A DNA stretch of 64,000 bases from Maricaulis sp039978735 (lineage in GTDB: Bacteria > Pseudomonadota > Alphaproteobacteria > Caulobacterales > Maricaulaceae), in assembly GCF_039978735.1 (NCBI RefSeq), contig NZ_JBDWAS010000024.1:7001-71000 (forward strand), written 5' to 3'. Below the pieces are notes generated by a model. The model was given only the letters and a program-made list of their open reading frames with translations. It was not told the origin of the DNA and ran no database searches. This document shows, in pieces, positions 50,157 to 59,198 of this stretch. Position numbers and translations under genes: made by a program. How positions within the stretch are numbered: the stretch's first letter is position 1; each line of letters begins with the position of its first letter.

Positions 50157-53031
50157 ACGGATCGCCGTCCGGGTTCAGACCGGCCCCGGTGTCGATGAAC
50201 TCGCTCGTGTAGTCGGCACGGATGCCTGCTCCCAGACCGTTCGGATGCGACCAGCTCAGGCTGGCACCGACCCGCCATTCCGGCTGGCCGTCCTGCATGA
50301 TGATGTCGCCTTCCTGGGAGACTGTGATCTCGTCGGAAATCAGGCCGCTGTCGACAGCATCCCGGATCTGCTGGGCACCCGGCGACAGGGCAATGAAGTA
50401 GGTGTCGAGATAGGAGGCGTTGATCTTCAGATTGAAGTCACCGTACCGCGTATCCTCGAGATCGTAGTAGATCGCGTAGTCGATACCCGCGACCTCGATC
50501 TCTTCATTGTTGTCGTAGGTGTCCAGGATGAAGAGGATGTCACCCGCCGGATCGAGCCCGGCCGCGGTGAAGTAGTCGATATCATCCTGGTCGGGCGTGT
50601 CCCGCACGACGTTGGGATTGGATGAGCCCTGCAGGCGCAGCAAGTAGTCGAGGCTAACGTGGTTCTCTGCGCCGAACACACCGACCACGCCCTGGCGTTC
50701 GATTTCCCAGCGGTCGACAGTGACCGTCAGCGCATTCAGGAAGCTCATCGGCCCGCTGAAGCCGCGCGGCTCCAGAACCAGGCCGAAGGTGACATTGGTG
50801 TCGTCTTCCGGACCGATATCGTCGGCCACAGAGCGGCGTTCCGTCCGGCCAACCGAGAAGCCCGTACAATCGGCGAAGGTGGCAAAGGTGCCGTTGCGCA
50901 CGCCGGCTTCGCAGAAATAGCTGTCTTCACGGGCGTTCGACCGGTCGACACCTTCATTGATGACGATCAGGTTGGGTGCCCGGAAGCCCTCGGAGTAGGC
51001 CCCGCGGAACATCAGGCCCTCGAACGGCCGCCATGCAGCCGCCACACGCGGCTTGAGACCGCTGCTGCCGAAGTCGGAATAATCCTCGATGCGCGCCGCG
51101 ATCTGGACATCGAACGTATCCACCAGCGGGATGTTCATGTCCGGGCTGACCAGCGGGATGGACGCTTCCATGAAGGCACCGAGCACGTCGCGCGATCCGC
51201 TGGAGTCCGGGGTCGGGCTGGTGCCGTAGATGTCGGTCTGGCTCACCTCACCCGTCACCATGTCGGTGAAGGTGATCGTGCCGTCGAGCCGGTCATCCCG
51301 GTTCTCGTCATAGGCCTCGTAACGCGCCTCGACACCGGCCGCGATGCCGATGGCACCGCCCGGCAGCGAGAAGACGTCGCCATTGGAGACCTTGAAGTCG
51401 ATCAGGGCGAGTTCGGTCGTGCTTTCGCGGACCACATCGACCAGGAAGGGTTCGATCAGGTCACGGGAGTTGGCGGTCGCATCGCCGATCGACGGATTGT
51501 TCGGATCGCCGCCATTGAAGATATTGTAGACATTCGGCGTTTCGTTGAAGAGCGCCTGCTGGAACAGGGTCCGCGAGACCGAGTTGTTCGCCGTGTCTTC
51601 CGCGTAGGCCCGGTTATAGAGCAGCGCGCTGTCCCAGTCCCAGCCATTGGCGAATTCGCCGCGGGCGCCGCCCAGGGCGCGCCACTGGGTGTTAATGACC
51701 TCGATGTCCCGGAAGCCGACATCGACGAAGCGGTAGCGGCCGCCATCGGTAAAGACCGGGAGGCCTTCCGCCGGCACGTTCGTCAGACCGGGCAGGCGGT
51801 TCGGATTGATCGAACCGTCCGAGAAAGTGATCGGGCCGAACGGGTTGTAATAGTAGTTCGCCGGCACCGAGATCTCGGTGGCTGCGATGCCGTTGCGCGG
51901 CTCGTTCGTCGACTGGGTTTCCGCGTAATAATAGCCGAACTCGGCATACAGGCGCACGCCATTGTCCAGATCGTGATTGACGAAAGCAAAGCCGTTGAAC
52001 CGATTGCGGTCCGAGATGATGGAGCGATCATAGGCACCATCGAAACGCAGATCGCGATCGAGGCTGCCATCGTCGATACACAGGTTTGGCACCGACAGGG
52101 CACCGGCAGTATCGGCGCGGCAACCGGCAAAACTGGTCGGCTGGAAGTGAAACACACCCGCAGTCGATGTCAGCGTCGTGCCGTTCTGACGGACCCGCGT
52201 GCTCGACGTCGTGTTGAGCGTCCACTGGCCCCAGGGAGACTGTGTGGCCCGGTTATCGAAGGACGTGTCGCCCTCGAAGCTCGTTCCCACGAGGAAGGGC
52301 CGCAGGTCTTCGCTGGACGCCAGCGGGACTTCCGACGCGAAAAGACCATCACGGCGCGAATATTCCGCCGAGATGGAGATATTGGTCCGGCCCTCGTTGA
52401 AATTGTCGCCGGCCTTGACGGTCAGCGTCTGCTCGTCGAGGCCGTTGCCGGTCGCGAACAGATGGCGCGCCCGGACATAGAGCCCCTCGTAATCGTCATC
52501 GAGAATGGTGTTGAACACGCCGGCAACAGCATCGGTGCCATAGATGGCCGACGCACCGTCATTCAGCACTTCAACGCGCGAGATGCCGGCAACCGGAAGC
52601 GCGTTCACATTCGTCGTCGTCACCGGGGTCGACAGCTCGGCCTGGGTCGACGGGTGATTGACCACGCGACGGCCGTTCAGCAGCACCAGCGTACCGCTCG
52701 AACCGATCGAGCGCAGATTGATCGACGCGACGTCGCCACGCGCATTGTTGTTGGTGGTGTTGTTGTCCGTGCGGAACTGCACGCTACCCTGGGCCGGAAG
52801 GGCGCGGATCAGATCCTCGCCATCCACACCGCCGATCGCGGCAATGTCCGCTTCGCCGATAATCGTCACCGGCAGCGCTTCGTTGATCCGGGCACCTTGG
52901 ATATTGGTACCGGTGACAACGATCACATCCTCATCCTGCTGGGACGGCGCAGCGTCCTGAGCGAGCGCGGTGCCGCCAATTGCCAGCGCACCCAGCGCGA
53001 TTCCCGACCTTAAGATTCCCCTGAACGACAT
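49948..53031 (-). CDS. TonB-dependent receptor (large, ~1000 residues), second copy
   Basis: 1027 residues: signal peptide (GTALAQD), TonB box DVIVVTGTN near 40, plug (about 50-185) and a long beta-barrel ending in Phe (FDIRKVF). GGGAGG lies 6 nt before the ATG at 53031; the frame extends 27 residues further upstream, but that part lacks a ribosome site and would spoil the signal peptide. Paralogue of the receptor at 20575-23631, with the same architecture and several shared segments. No partner enzyme gene is adjacent, so the substrate cannot be inferred. Confidence 0.92.
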   Translation of the reverse strand: MSFRGILRSGIALGALAIGGTALAQDAAPSQQDEDVIVVTGTNIQGARINEALPVTIIGEADIAAIGGVDGEDLIRALPAQGSVQFRTDNNTTNNNARGDVASINLRSIGSSGTLVLLNGRRVVNHPSTQAELSTPVTTTNVNALPVAGISRVEVLNDGASAIYGTDAVAGVFNTILDDDYEGLYVRARHLFATGNGLDEQTLTVKAGDNFNEGRTNISISAEYSRRDGLFASEVPLASSEDLRPFLVGTSFEGDTSFDNRATQSPWGQWTLNTTSSTRVRQNGTTLTSTAGVFHFQPTSFAGCRADTAGALSVPNLCIDDGSLDRDLRFDGAYDRSIISDRNRFNGFAFVNHDLDNGVRLYAEFGYYYAETQSTNEPRNGIAATEISVPANYYYNPFGPITFSDGSINPNRLPGLTNVPAEGLPVFTDGGRYRFVDVGFRDIEVINTQWRALGGARGEFANGWDWDSALLYNRAYAEDTANNSVSRTLFQQALFNETPNVYNIFNGGDPNNPSIGDATANSRDLIEPFLVDVVRESTTELALIDFKVSNGDVFSLPGGAIGIAAGVEARYEAYDENRDDRLDGTITFTDMVTGEVSQTDIYGTSPTPDSSGSRDVLGAFMEASIPLVSPDMNIPLVDTFDVQIAARIEDYSDFGSSGLKPRVAAAWRPFEGLMFRGAYSEGFRAPNLIVINEGVDRSNAREDSYFCEAGVRNGTFATFADCTGFSVGRTERRSVADDIGPEDDTNVTFGLVLEPRGFSGPMSFLNALTVTVDRWEIERQGVVGVFGAENHVSLDYLLRLQGSSNPNVVRDTPDQDDIDYFTAAGLDPAGDILFILDTYDNNEEIEVAGIDYAIYYDLEDTRYGDFNLKINASYLDTYFIALSPGAQQIRDAVDSGLISDEITVSQEGDIIMQDGQPEWRVGASLSWSHPNGLGAGIRADYTSEFIDTGAGLNPDGDPFIVESWTQTNAYVEYEFDRQGALDGLRIRVGANNIFDEDPPLADETNGYDAAYHSIRGRQVYFDIRKVF

Positions 53032-53346
53032 TCCTTGCCTCCCGTTCTTTATACAAACGACGAGAGCAATCGTGCTGAACAGTGTCAACAAAAAAAGATA
53101 CACGCGGTTCAAATTTCATACGACAACTGGAAACGACATACGGGCAACGGCTGATGCTGGTCGTTTAAAGAGACGAGGCCGCGCGCCAGCGGTGTTCACG
53201 CTTCATCGCCCTGAAGCCTGCCCCCTCAAGGACACGGGGGCGGCCAGCCGCCTGAATGACAGCCACAAGTGCCGCTGAGGCCGACGCGCCAGGACCGGGC
53301 CGTGGCCGGCGCCAGGACGTTCAACATACGTGAAAACAGGGAAAGC
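53032..53346. other. intergenic region upstream of the receptor
   Basis: 315 nt without a convincing gene. It holds the receptor's ribosome site and presumably its promoter in an AT-richer part (53050-53130). A 6-bp GC hairpin (53220-53225 with 53236-53241) lacks a T run. No repeat, RNA gene or known operator was recognised. Confidence 0.6.
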
Positions 53347-53436
<90 letters not shown>

Positions 53437-53538
53437 GCACGGGGAGCGGGGGTTTTGACTGAGCGGACCGACAAAATCAAGAGGGCAGTACTGCGGGCCC
53501 GCAGCATGGCGCTGCGCATGCTGTGACTGCGCATTTCA

Positions 53539-53566
53539 TTGACTCTTGGCTGCGCATGCGTATAAC
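53539..53566 (+). promoter_or_regulatory. sigma-70-type promoter of rplU-rpmA
   Basis: TTGACT (53539-53544) and TATAAC (53561-53566) are separated by 16 nt. This is the best housekeeping promoter visible in the window and would give an rplU leader of roughly 135 nt. Confidence 0.72.
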
Positions 53567-53706
53567 GCCCGCTCCTGCTCGCACGGACCCGTCTGTGCGG
53601 GCCCATAAACAGTGAACAACGCTCCGGGCATACGGAGTGAAGAAAAAGGACCCGCCGGACCCGCCAGACAAGGGCCGGACGTGTCGCAGAAAAGGATCGA
53701 GAGATC

Positions 53707-54387
53707 ATGTTTGCAGTGATCAAGACCGGCGGTAAGCAGTATCGCGTCGCCGCCGGAGACGAAATTCGCATCGAGAAGATCGACGGCGCTGCCGGCGACA
53801 CGATGGCGCTGGGCGATGTGCTGATGCTCGGCTCGGACAAGGGTGTCACGGTCGGTTCGCCGCTCGTCGACGGTGCCCAGGTGATCGGCGAGCTGCTGGA
53901 CACCAACCGTGCCCGCAAGATTCTCGTGTTCAAGAAGCGCCGCCGCCAGAACTACCGCCGCACCAAGGGCCACCGTCAGTGGGGCTCGCTCGTGCGCATC
54001 GCGGAAATCGTGGCACCGGGCGAAACCGCCAAGACGAAACTGAAGTCGACCACGGCTGCGCCGAAGACGGCCGACAAGGCCGAAGCCGCTCCGAAGGCCA
54101 AGGCGGCCCCGAAGAAAGCTGCGGCTCCGAAGGCTGAAGCCAAGACCGAAGCGCCCAAGGCGGCTCCGAAGAAGGCCGCTGCCAAGGCCGGCAATGACGA
54201 CCTGACCCAGCTGGACGGTGTCGGCCCGGCTTTCGCCAAGAAGCTCAACGAAGCCGGTGTGACGTCCTTCGCCCAGATCGCGGCGTGGACCGAAGCCGAC
54301 CTGGATAGCCTGAACGAGACCGTCTCCGGTCTGAAGGCCAAGGCTGAAGCTAACAACTGGATCGAAGCGGCCAAGTCGCTCGCGTAA
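53707..54387 (+). CDS. rplU: 50S ribosomal protein L21 with C-terminal helix-hairpin-helix extension
   Basis: 226 residues. Residues 1-103 are a complete L21 (MFAVIKTGGKQYRV ... KILVFKKRRRQNYRRTKGHRQ). Then comes an Ala/Lys/Pro-rich linker (about 104-160, repeated APKK/APKA units) and a C-terminal domain (about 163-226, DDLTQLDGVGPAFAKKLNEAGVTSFAQIA) that is a helix-hairpin-helix fold. Such extended L21 forms are known in alphaproteobacteria; the job of the extension is not known to me. rpmA follows after 20 nt. Confidence 0.95.
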   Translation: MFAVIKTGGKQYRVAAGDEIRIEKIDGAAGDTMALGDVLMLGSDKGVTVGSPLVDGAQVIGELLDTNRARKILVFKKRRRQNYRRTKGHRQWGSLVRIAEIVAPGETAKTKLKSTTAAPKTADKAEAAPKAKAAPKKAAAPKAEAKTEAPKAAPKKAAAKAGNDDLTQLDGVGPAFAKKLNEAGVTSFAQIAAWTEADLDSLNETVSGLKAKAEANNWIEAAKSLA

Positions 54388-54407
54388 CGTTATAGGAGGG
54401 CTATTCC

Positions 54408-54677
54408 ATGGCTCACAAAAAGGCAGGCGGCTCGTCCCGTAACGGTCGCGACTCAGAAGGCCGGCGCCTTGGCGTCAAGAAGTTCGGTGGCCAGACGGTC
54501 ATTCCGGGCAACATCATCGTGCGCCAGCGCGGCACCAAGGTGAATCCGGGTGCCAATGTCGGCATGGGCAAGGACCACACCCTTTTCGCCCTTACCGAAG
54601 GCCGCGTGAAGTTCGCCAAGAAGTCTGGCGGCAAGGCTTTCGTATCGGTTGAACCGATTGCCGACGCAGCCGAGTAA
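54408..54677 (+). CDS. rpmA: 50S ribosomal protein L27
   Basis: 89 residues, complete L27: MAHKKAGGSSRNGRDSEGRRLGVKKFGGQ at the N-terminus reaches the peptidyl-transferase centre, and GTKVNPGANVGMGKDHTLFA is the conserved core. AGGAGG lies 8 nt before the ATG. Co-transcribed with rplU and followed by an intrinsic terminator. Confidence 0.97.
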   Translation: MAHKKAGGSSRNGRDSEGRRLGVKKFGGQTVIPGNIIVRQRGTKVNPGANVGMGKDHTLFALTEGRVKFAKKSGGKAFVSVEPIADAAE

Positions 54678-54739
54678 GGCGGTCCGGGACATAGCCGGGC
54701 CGACCGCGTAGAGCGGGGTCCGGAAGCGCCAGACGCGCG

Positions 54740-54773
54740 AAAAGGGGAGACGGGCCACCGCCTCCCCTTTTTC
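54740..54773 (+). terminator. intrinsic terminator of rplU-rpmA
   Basis: A 10-bp stem (54740-54749, AAAAGGGGAG, with 54762-54771) closes a 12-nt loop and ends in a T-rich tail, 63 nt after the rpmA stop. Confidence 0.88.
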
Positions 54774-54794
54774 TTTCCCCCGGAGACGCCGGCC

Positions 54795-55322
54795 ATGGGA
54801 CCCCGGATCGAAACGGCCAGATGCCTGCTCAGACTGCCCGAGCTGGACGATGCCCCCGCCATATCCCGCTATTGCGGCGAATATGATGTGGCCAAGAATA
54901 CCGCCCGCATTCCTCACCCTTACCCGTCGCTGAGCGCGGAGATGTGGGTGCTGATCACCCGCGCGGCCTGGACCCCGCAGGGCAACCAGTCGCTCACGGT
55001 CGAGCACGAGGGTGAGGTGATCGGTGGCGGCGGCGTGTTCCGGCGCACACCGAAAGCCGACTGGGAGATCGGTTACTGGATCGGTCGCCCGTGGTGGGGT
55101 CAGGGATTTGCCACCGAGATCGGCGGGGCCCTGGTCGAGCTGGGCACGCAGACGCTGGGCGCGTCCCGCCTCATTGCCGGCCACTATGACGACAACCCGG
55201 CCTCGGGCCGCGTGCTGGAAAAGCTGGGCTTTGCCTATACGGGCAGCAGCGCGAACCTGTTCGCCATGGCCCGCATGGGCAAGGCGAACAGTCTGAACAT
55301 GGTGCGCGAGGCGGCCGTCTAG
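54795..55322 (+). CDS. GNAT-family N-acetyltransferase (RimJ-like)
   Basis: 175 residues with the acetyl-CoA fold of the RimJ/RimL branch: RLPELDDAPAISRY near the N-terminus, GYWIGRPWWGQGFATE (pyrophosphate-binding loop, Q/R-x-x-G-x-A pattern) and SGRVLEKLGFAYTG. It would acetylate an amino group of a protein or small molecule. It sits between rpmA and obgE, an arrangement common in alphaproteobacteria, but its substrate is not known. Confidence 0.9.
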   Translation: MGPRIETARCLLRLPELDDAPAISRYCGEYDVAKNTARIPHPYPSLSAEMWVLITRAAWTPQGNQSLTVEHEGEVIGGGGVFRRTPKADWEIGYWIGRPWWGQGFATEIGGALVELGTQTLGASRLIAGHYDDNPASGRVLEKLGFAYTGSSANLFAMARMGKANSLNMVREAAV

Positions 55323-55411
55323 CCACCGCCGCACAAAGCCACTGATCTTCGCCGGGTTTTCCTATATGGACATCCGGTTCAAACTGACGCTGCAGCCAAG
55401 AAGCCCTCATC

Positions 55412-56458
55412 ATGAAATTCCTCGACCAGGCCAAAGTCTATGTCCGCTCCGGAAACGGGGGCGCGGGATGCGTGTCCTTCCGGCGCGAGGCCTATGTGGA
55501 ATATGGCGGTCCCGATGGCGGCGATGGCGGCAAGGGCGGCGATGTGTGGGTGGAGGCCGTGGACGGTCTGAACACGCTGATCGACTACCGCTACAAGCAG
55601 CACTTCAAGGCCGATACCGGTCAGCACGGCATGGGCAAGAACCGCACCGGCGCCGGCGGCGAGGACGTGGTGCTGCAGGTGCCGGCCGGCACGCAGATCC
55701 TCGACGAGGACAAGGAAGAGATTCTCGCTGATATGACAGAAGTGGGTCAGCGCGTTCTGCTGGCCCGCGGCGGCGATGGTGGCAAGGGCAATGCCCGCTA
55801 CAAATCATCGACCAACCAGGCGCCGCGCAAATCGACGCCGGGCTTTCCCGGCGAGGAGCGCTGGGTCTGGCTGCGGCTGAAGCTGATCGCCGATGTCGGC
55901 CTGGTCGGCCTGCCCAATGCCGGCAAGTCAACCTTCCTGTCGGTCGTCTCCCGCGCGCATCCGAAAATCGCGGCCTATCCCTTCACCACGCTCTATCCGC
56001 ATCTGGGCGTGGTCGATCTGGGCCCGGGTTCGCGCTTTATCGTCGCCGACATTCCCGGCCTGATCGAGGGCGCCCACGAAGGCGCCGGCATCGGCGACCG
56101 TTTCCTCGGTCATATCGAGCGCTGCGCCTCGCTGATCCACCTGGTCGACGGCACACAGGAAGACGTGGCAGCGGCTTACACGACGGTGCGCGGCGAGCTG
56201 GAAGCCTATGGCGCCGGGCTCGACACGAAGACGGAAATCCTCGCGCTCAACAAGATCGACGCAATGAGCGAGGACGATATCGCGGAAAAGGTGGCCGCAC
56301 TCGAAGCGGTCAGCGGCCGCAAAGTGATGCGGATTTCCGGCGTTGCCGGCACCGGCATCAAGGAGATCTGCGGCAAGGCCTGGGATGTCGTGCTGGAGGA
56401 CCGCCGCATCGAGGCCGCCCGCGAAGCCCAAGCCGGCGAGGACGGCTGGGCGCCGTGA
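55412..56458 (+). CDS. obgE: GTPase ObgE/CgtA
   Basis: 348 residues: glycine-rich Obg fold (about 1-158, with repeated GGDGGKGGD), then the GTPase domain with G1 GLPNAGKST, G3 DIPGLIEGA and G4 NKID. ObgE couples ribosome assembly and stress signalling and is essential in most bacteria. The C-terminal variable domain is nearly absent, as in other alphaproteobacteria. Its stop overlaps the proB GTG start (GTGA), so the two are coupled. Confidence 0.97.
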   Translation: MKFLDQAKVYVRSGNGGAGCVSFRREAYVEYGGPDGGDGGKGGDVWVEAVDGLNTLIDYRYKQHFKADTGQHGMGKNRTGAGGEDVVLQVPAGTQILDEDKEEILADMTEVGQRVLLARGGDGGKGNARYKSSTNQAPRKSTPGFPGEERWVWLRLKLIADVGLVGLPNAGKSTFLSVVSRAHPKIAAYPFTTLYPHLGVVDLGPGSRFIVADIPGLIEGAHEGAGIGDRFLGHIERCASLIHLVDGTQEDVAAAYTTVRGELEAYGAGLDTKTEILALNKIDAMSEDDIAEKVAALEAVSGRKVMRISGVAGTGIKEICGKAWDVVLEDRRIEAAREAQAGEDGWAP

Positions 56459-57573
56459 CACGGCCTGCTTTCGACGCCGTCGGCACGCTGGTCGTCAAGG
56501 TCGGCTCCTCATTGCTGCAGGGCGGGCCTGCCGTCCTGACCGCGATCGCAGACGACATCGCTCGATTGCATGCCCGGGGCTGCCGCGTGGTGATCGTGTC
56601 CTCCGGCGCGGTCGCGCTGGGCCGGTCGCGCCTCGGCCTCACCCAGCCCGTCCTGTCGCTCGAGCAGAAGCAGGCCGCCGCCGCGGCCGGACAACCGCGC
56701 CTGCTGGCTGCCTGGGATGCAGCGCTCGAACCGCATGGACTGACCGCCGCCCAGGCCCTGATGACGCTGGACGTCACCGAGAACCGGCGCTCCTGGCTCA
56801 ATGCCCGGGCAACGCTGAATACGCTGGTCGAGCTGAACGCGGTGCCGGTGGTCAACGAGAATGACACGATCGCGACCGACGAGATCCGCTATGGCGACAA
56901 TGACCGGCTGGCCGCCCGCGTTGCCCAGCTGATCGGCGCGGATCTTCTGGTCCTGCTGTCCGATATCGACGGGCTGTACGAGGCCGATCCGCGCAAGCAC
57001 CCCGGCGCCGCCTGCCTGCACGATATCCCCGTGATCGACGACCGCATCCGGTCAATGGCCGGCGAGGCCAATGCCCAGGCGGCGGTCGGCACGGGCGGCA
57101 TGCGCACGAAAATCCTCGCGGCCGAGCTGGCCGGGCGCTCGGGCTGCGCCACAGCCATCGCGCTGGGCACGGCACCGCATCCGCTGGTCAGCCTGCGCGA
57201 CGCCTCCCATGGCAGCTGGTTCCACCCGGCCCGGACCGCATCGAGTGCCCGGGAAAGCTGGATCGCCGGCGCGGAAAGCCCGACCGGGGAAATCCATGTC
57301 GATGCCGGTGCCGCAGCCGCACTCCTGGCAGGCAAGTCATTGTTGCCAGTCGGCGTGACCTCCGTCGCCGGACGGTTCGAGCGCGGCGAGACGGTGCGCA
57401 TTCTCGGCCCGCAGGGCGCGCTGGTCGGCCGTGGCGTGTGCGCCTACAGCGCGGCCGATGCACGGCTGATTGCCGGTTGCCGCACCGAGGAGATCGAGAC
57501 CCGGCTGGGCTATCGCCGCGCAGCCGCGCTCATCCATGTCGACGATCTCGTGCTCGAGCGGGAGGCATCATGA
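56455..57573 (+). CDS. proB: glutamate 5-kinase
   Basis: 372 residues: amino-acid kinase domain (about 1-260, VVKVGSSLL, VSSGAVALG, NENDTIATDEIRYGDND) and a C-terminal PUA domain (about 280-372, GEIHVDAGAAAALLAGKSLLPVGV). First step of proline synthesis from glutamate. The start is GTG, overlapping the obgE stop. nadD overlaps its end by ATGA. Confidence 0.96.
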   Translation: MTRPAFDAVGTLVVKVGSSLLQGGPAVLTAIADDIARLHARGCRVVIVSSGAVALGRSRLGLTQPVLSLEQKQAAAAAGQPRLLAAWDAALEPHGLTAAQALMTLDVTENRRSWLNARATLNTLVELNAVPVVNENDTIATDEIRYGDNDRLAARVAQLIGADLLVLLSDIDGLYEADPRKHPGAACLHDIPVIDDRIRSMAGEANAQAAVGTGGMRTKILAAELAGRSGCATAIALGTAPHPLVSLRDASHGSWFHPARTASSARESWIAGAESPTGEIHVDAGAAAALLAGKSLLPVGVTSVAGRFERGETVRILGPQGALVGRGVCAYSAADARLIAGCRTEEIETRLGYRRAAALIHVDDLVLEREAS

Positions 57574-58181
57574 GATCGGCGCCGCTGAAATCCGAACTCC
57601 TGGCCCCGGGCATGCGTATCGGCCTGTTCGGCGGCACGTTCGACCCGCCCCATGCCGGCCACCTGCATGTGGCGCGCACCGCCATGCGCCGCCTCAACCT
57701 GCATCGCGTCTGGTGGCTGGTCTCGCCGCAGAATCCGCTGAAGCAGCGCCAGGCCGGCGATCTCGTCCGGCGGATGGATGCCGTCGCCGAGCTGGCCAAC
57801 GAACCGCGCATGGTGGTCAGCGATATCGAGGCCCGCCTCGGGATCAATCGCACCGTCGATCTTATGCGCGCACTGAAACGCCGGTATCCGGATGTGCGCT
57901 TTGTCTGGATCATGGGTGCCGACAACCTGTCCAGCATCCACCGCTGGGGCCATTGGCGCGAGATTTTCGCGAGCTATCCGATCGCCGTCGTGTCCCGTCC
58001 GACCGATGCGGTTCGCGCTCGCCTGTCGCCGGCGGTGCAGATCCATGCCCGCGACCGGCTCAGTGAGGACCAGGCCCGGCACCTGGCCGGCTGTACGGCG
58101 CCGGCCTGGACCTATCTGACCGAGCCCTATCATCCGCACTCCTCCACCGCGCTGCGGCACCGGAGCACGCGGAAGGCCTGA
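57570..58181 (+). CDS. nadD: nicotinate-nucleotide adenylyltransferase
   Basis: 203 residues. GLFGGTFDPPHAGHL is the nucleotidyl-transferase (H/T)xGH motif and PHSSTALR matches the C-terminal ISST motif. Makes deamido-NAD from nicotinate mononucleotide and ATP. The ATG overlaps the proB stop and is preceded by GGGAGG, which supports this start. Confidence 0.95.
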   Translation: MRSAPLKSELLAPGMRIGLFGGTFDPPHAGHLHVARTAMRRLNLHRVWWLVSPQNPLKQRQAGDLVRRMDAVAELANEPRMVVSDIEARLGINRTVDLMRALKRRYPDVRFVWIMGADNLSSIHRWGHWREIFASYPIAVVSRPTDAVRARLSPAVQIHARDRLSEDQARHLAGCTAPAWTYLTEPYHPHSSTALRHRSTRKA

Positions 58182-58247
58182 TTCAGCGCGGATTGGCGTC
58201 TCGAACGCGACGGCAAAGCGTGCTATGAAAGACGTGTTTGTTTTTGG

Positions 58248-58697
58248 ATGTCAGAGAGGACACCAGCCCTGTCTACGGAATTATCGCGCCGTAAAGAGCA
58301 AGAAACGGCCGCTGCAGTTCGCGTCACCGGCGATGACGCGCATGTCGAGGAACTCGAGACACTCATTCTCGACTCGCTGGAAGACGACAAGGCCGAAGAG
58401 GTCGTGGCTATCGACCTGCGTGGCAAATCTTCCGTCACCGATATCATGATCGTCGCCTCCGGGCGGTCGGCGCGGCATGTCAGCGCGCTGGCCGATCACC
58501 TTGTGCGCAAGCTCAAGGAGCACGGCCAGGGCAAGGCCCGGGTCGAGGGCCTGCAGACCTGTGACTGGGTGCTGATCGATGCCGGCGACGTCATCGTCCA
58601 CCTGTTCCGGCCGGAAGTGCGCAGCTTCTACAATCTGGAAAAGATGTGGTCCGTCGAACCCGACGCCACCGCGTCGCCGGAAGCCACGGCCCAGTAG
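58248..58697 (+). CDS. rsfS: ribosomal silencing factor RsfS
   Basis: 149 residues, RsfS/Iojap fold: LDSLEDDKAEEVVAIDLRGKSSVTDIMIVASGRSARHVSALADHLVRKLKE and GLQTCDWVLIDAGDVIVHLFRPEVRSFYNLEKMW. It binds L14 and blocks subunit joining in starvation. The first 30 residues are not conserved and the ATG has only a weak ribosome site (GG in TTTGGATG), so the true start might be downstream. rlmH starts at the next base after its stop. Confidence 0.93.
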   Translation: MSERTPALSTELSRRKEQETAAAVRVTGDDAHVEELETLILDSLEDDKAEEVVAIDLRGKSSVTDIMIVASGRSARHVSALADHLVRKLKEHGQGKARVEGLQTCDWVLIDAGDVIVHLFRPEVRSFYNLEKMWSVEPDATASPEATAQ

Positions 58698-59168
58698 GTG
58701 AAACTCACCATCGCAGCGCTCGGCCGCATGAAGGCCGGGCCCGAACGCGAACTCGTCGATACCTATATCGAACGGGCGAGCGCGACCGGCCGGGCGATCG
58801 GCCTCGGGCCCGCAGGCGAACAGGAAATCGACAACCGGTCCCTGACATCGGCCAGCGACGAGAGCCGTGCGCTGGCCGCGGCCCTGCCCGCCGGTTGCAA
58901 ACTGGTGCTGATGGACGAACGCGGCAAGGCGATGACCTCGCGCGATTTCGCCCGCACGCTGGCCCGCTGGCGCGATGAGGGCGTGCGCGAAGCCGTGTTC
59001 TGCATCGGCGGTGCCGACGGGCATGACCGCACCCAATTGCCCCAGCCCGATCTGATGCTCGCTTTCGGACCTGCCGTCTGGCCGCACAAGCTGGTCCGTG
59101 TGATGCTGGCCGAACAGATCTACCGGGCCGTCTCGATCCTGGCCGGGACGCCCTATCACCGCGACTGA
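58698..59168 (+). CDS. rlmH: 23S rRNA pseudouridine-1915 N3-methyltransferase RlmH
   Basis: 156 residues with a SPOUT knot: CIGGADGHD (SAM-binding loop) and the C-terminal LVRVMLAEQIYRAVSILAGTPYHRD, which is invariant in RlmH. It methylates pseudouridine 1915 in helix 69 of 23S rRNA. The GTG start follows the rsfS stop directly, an arrangement conserved widely. Confidence 0.96.
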   Translation: MKLTIAALGRMKAGPERELVDTYIERASATGRAIGLGPAGEQEIDNRSLTSASDESRALAAALPAGCKLVLMDERGKAMTSRDFARTLARWRDEGVREAVFCIGGADGHDRTQLPQPDLMLAFGPAVWPHKLVRVMLAEQIYRAVSILAGTPYHRD

Positions 59169-59198
59169 ACCCATGGCCCCTGACCCGCGTCCGGCATC

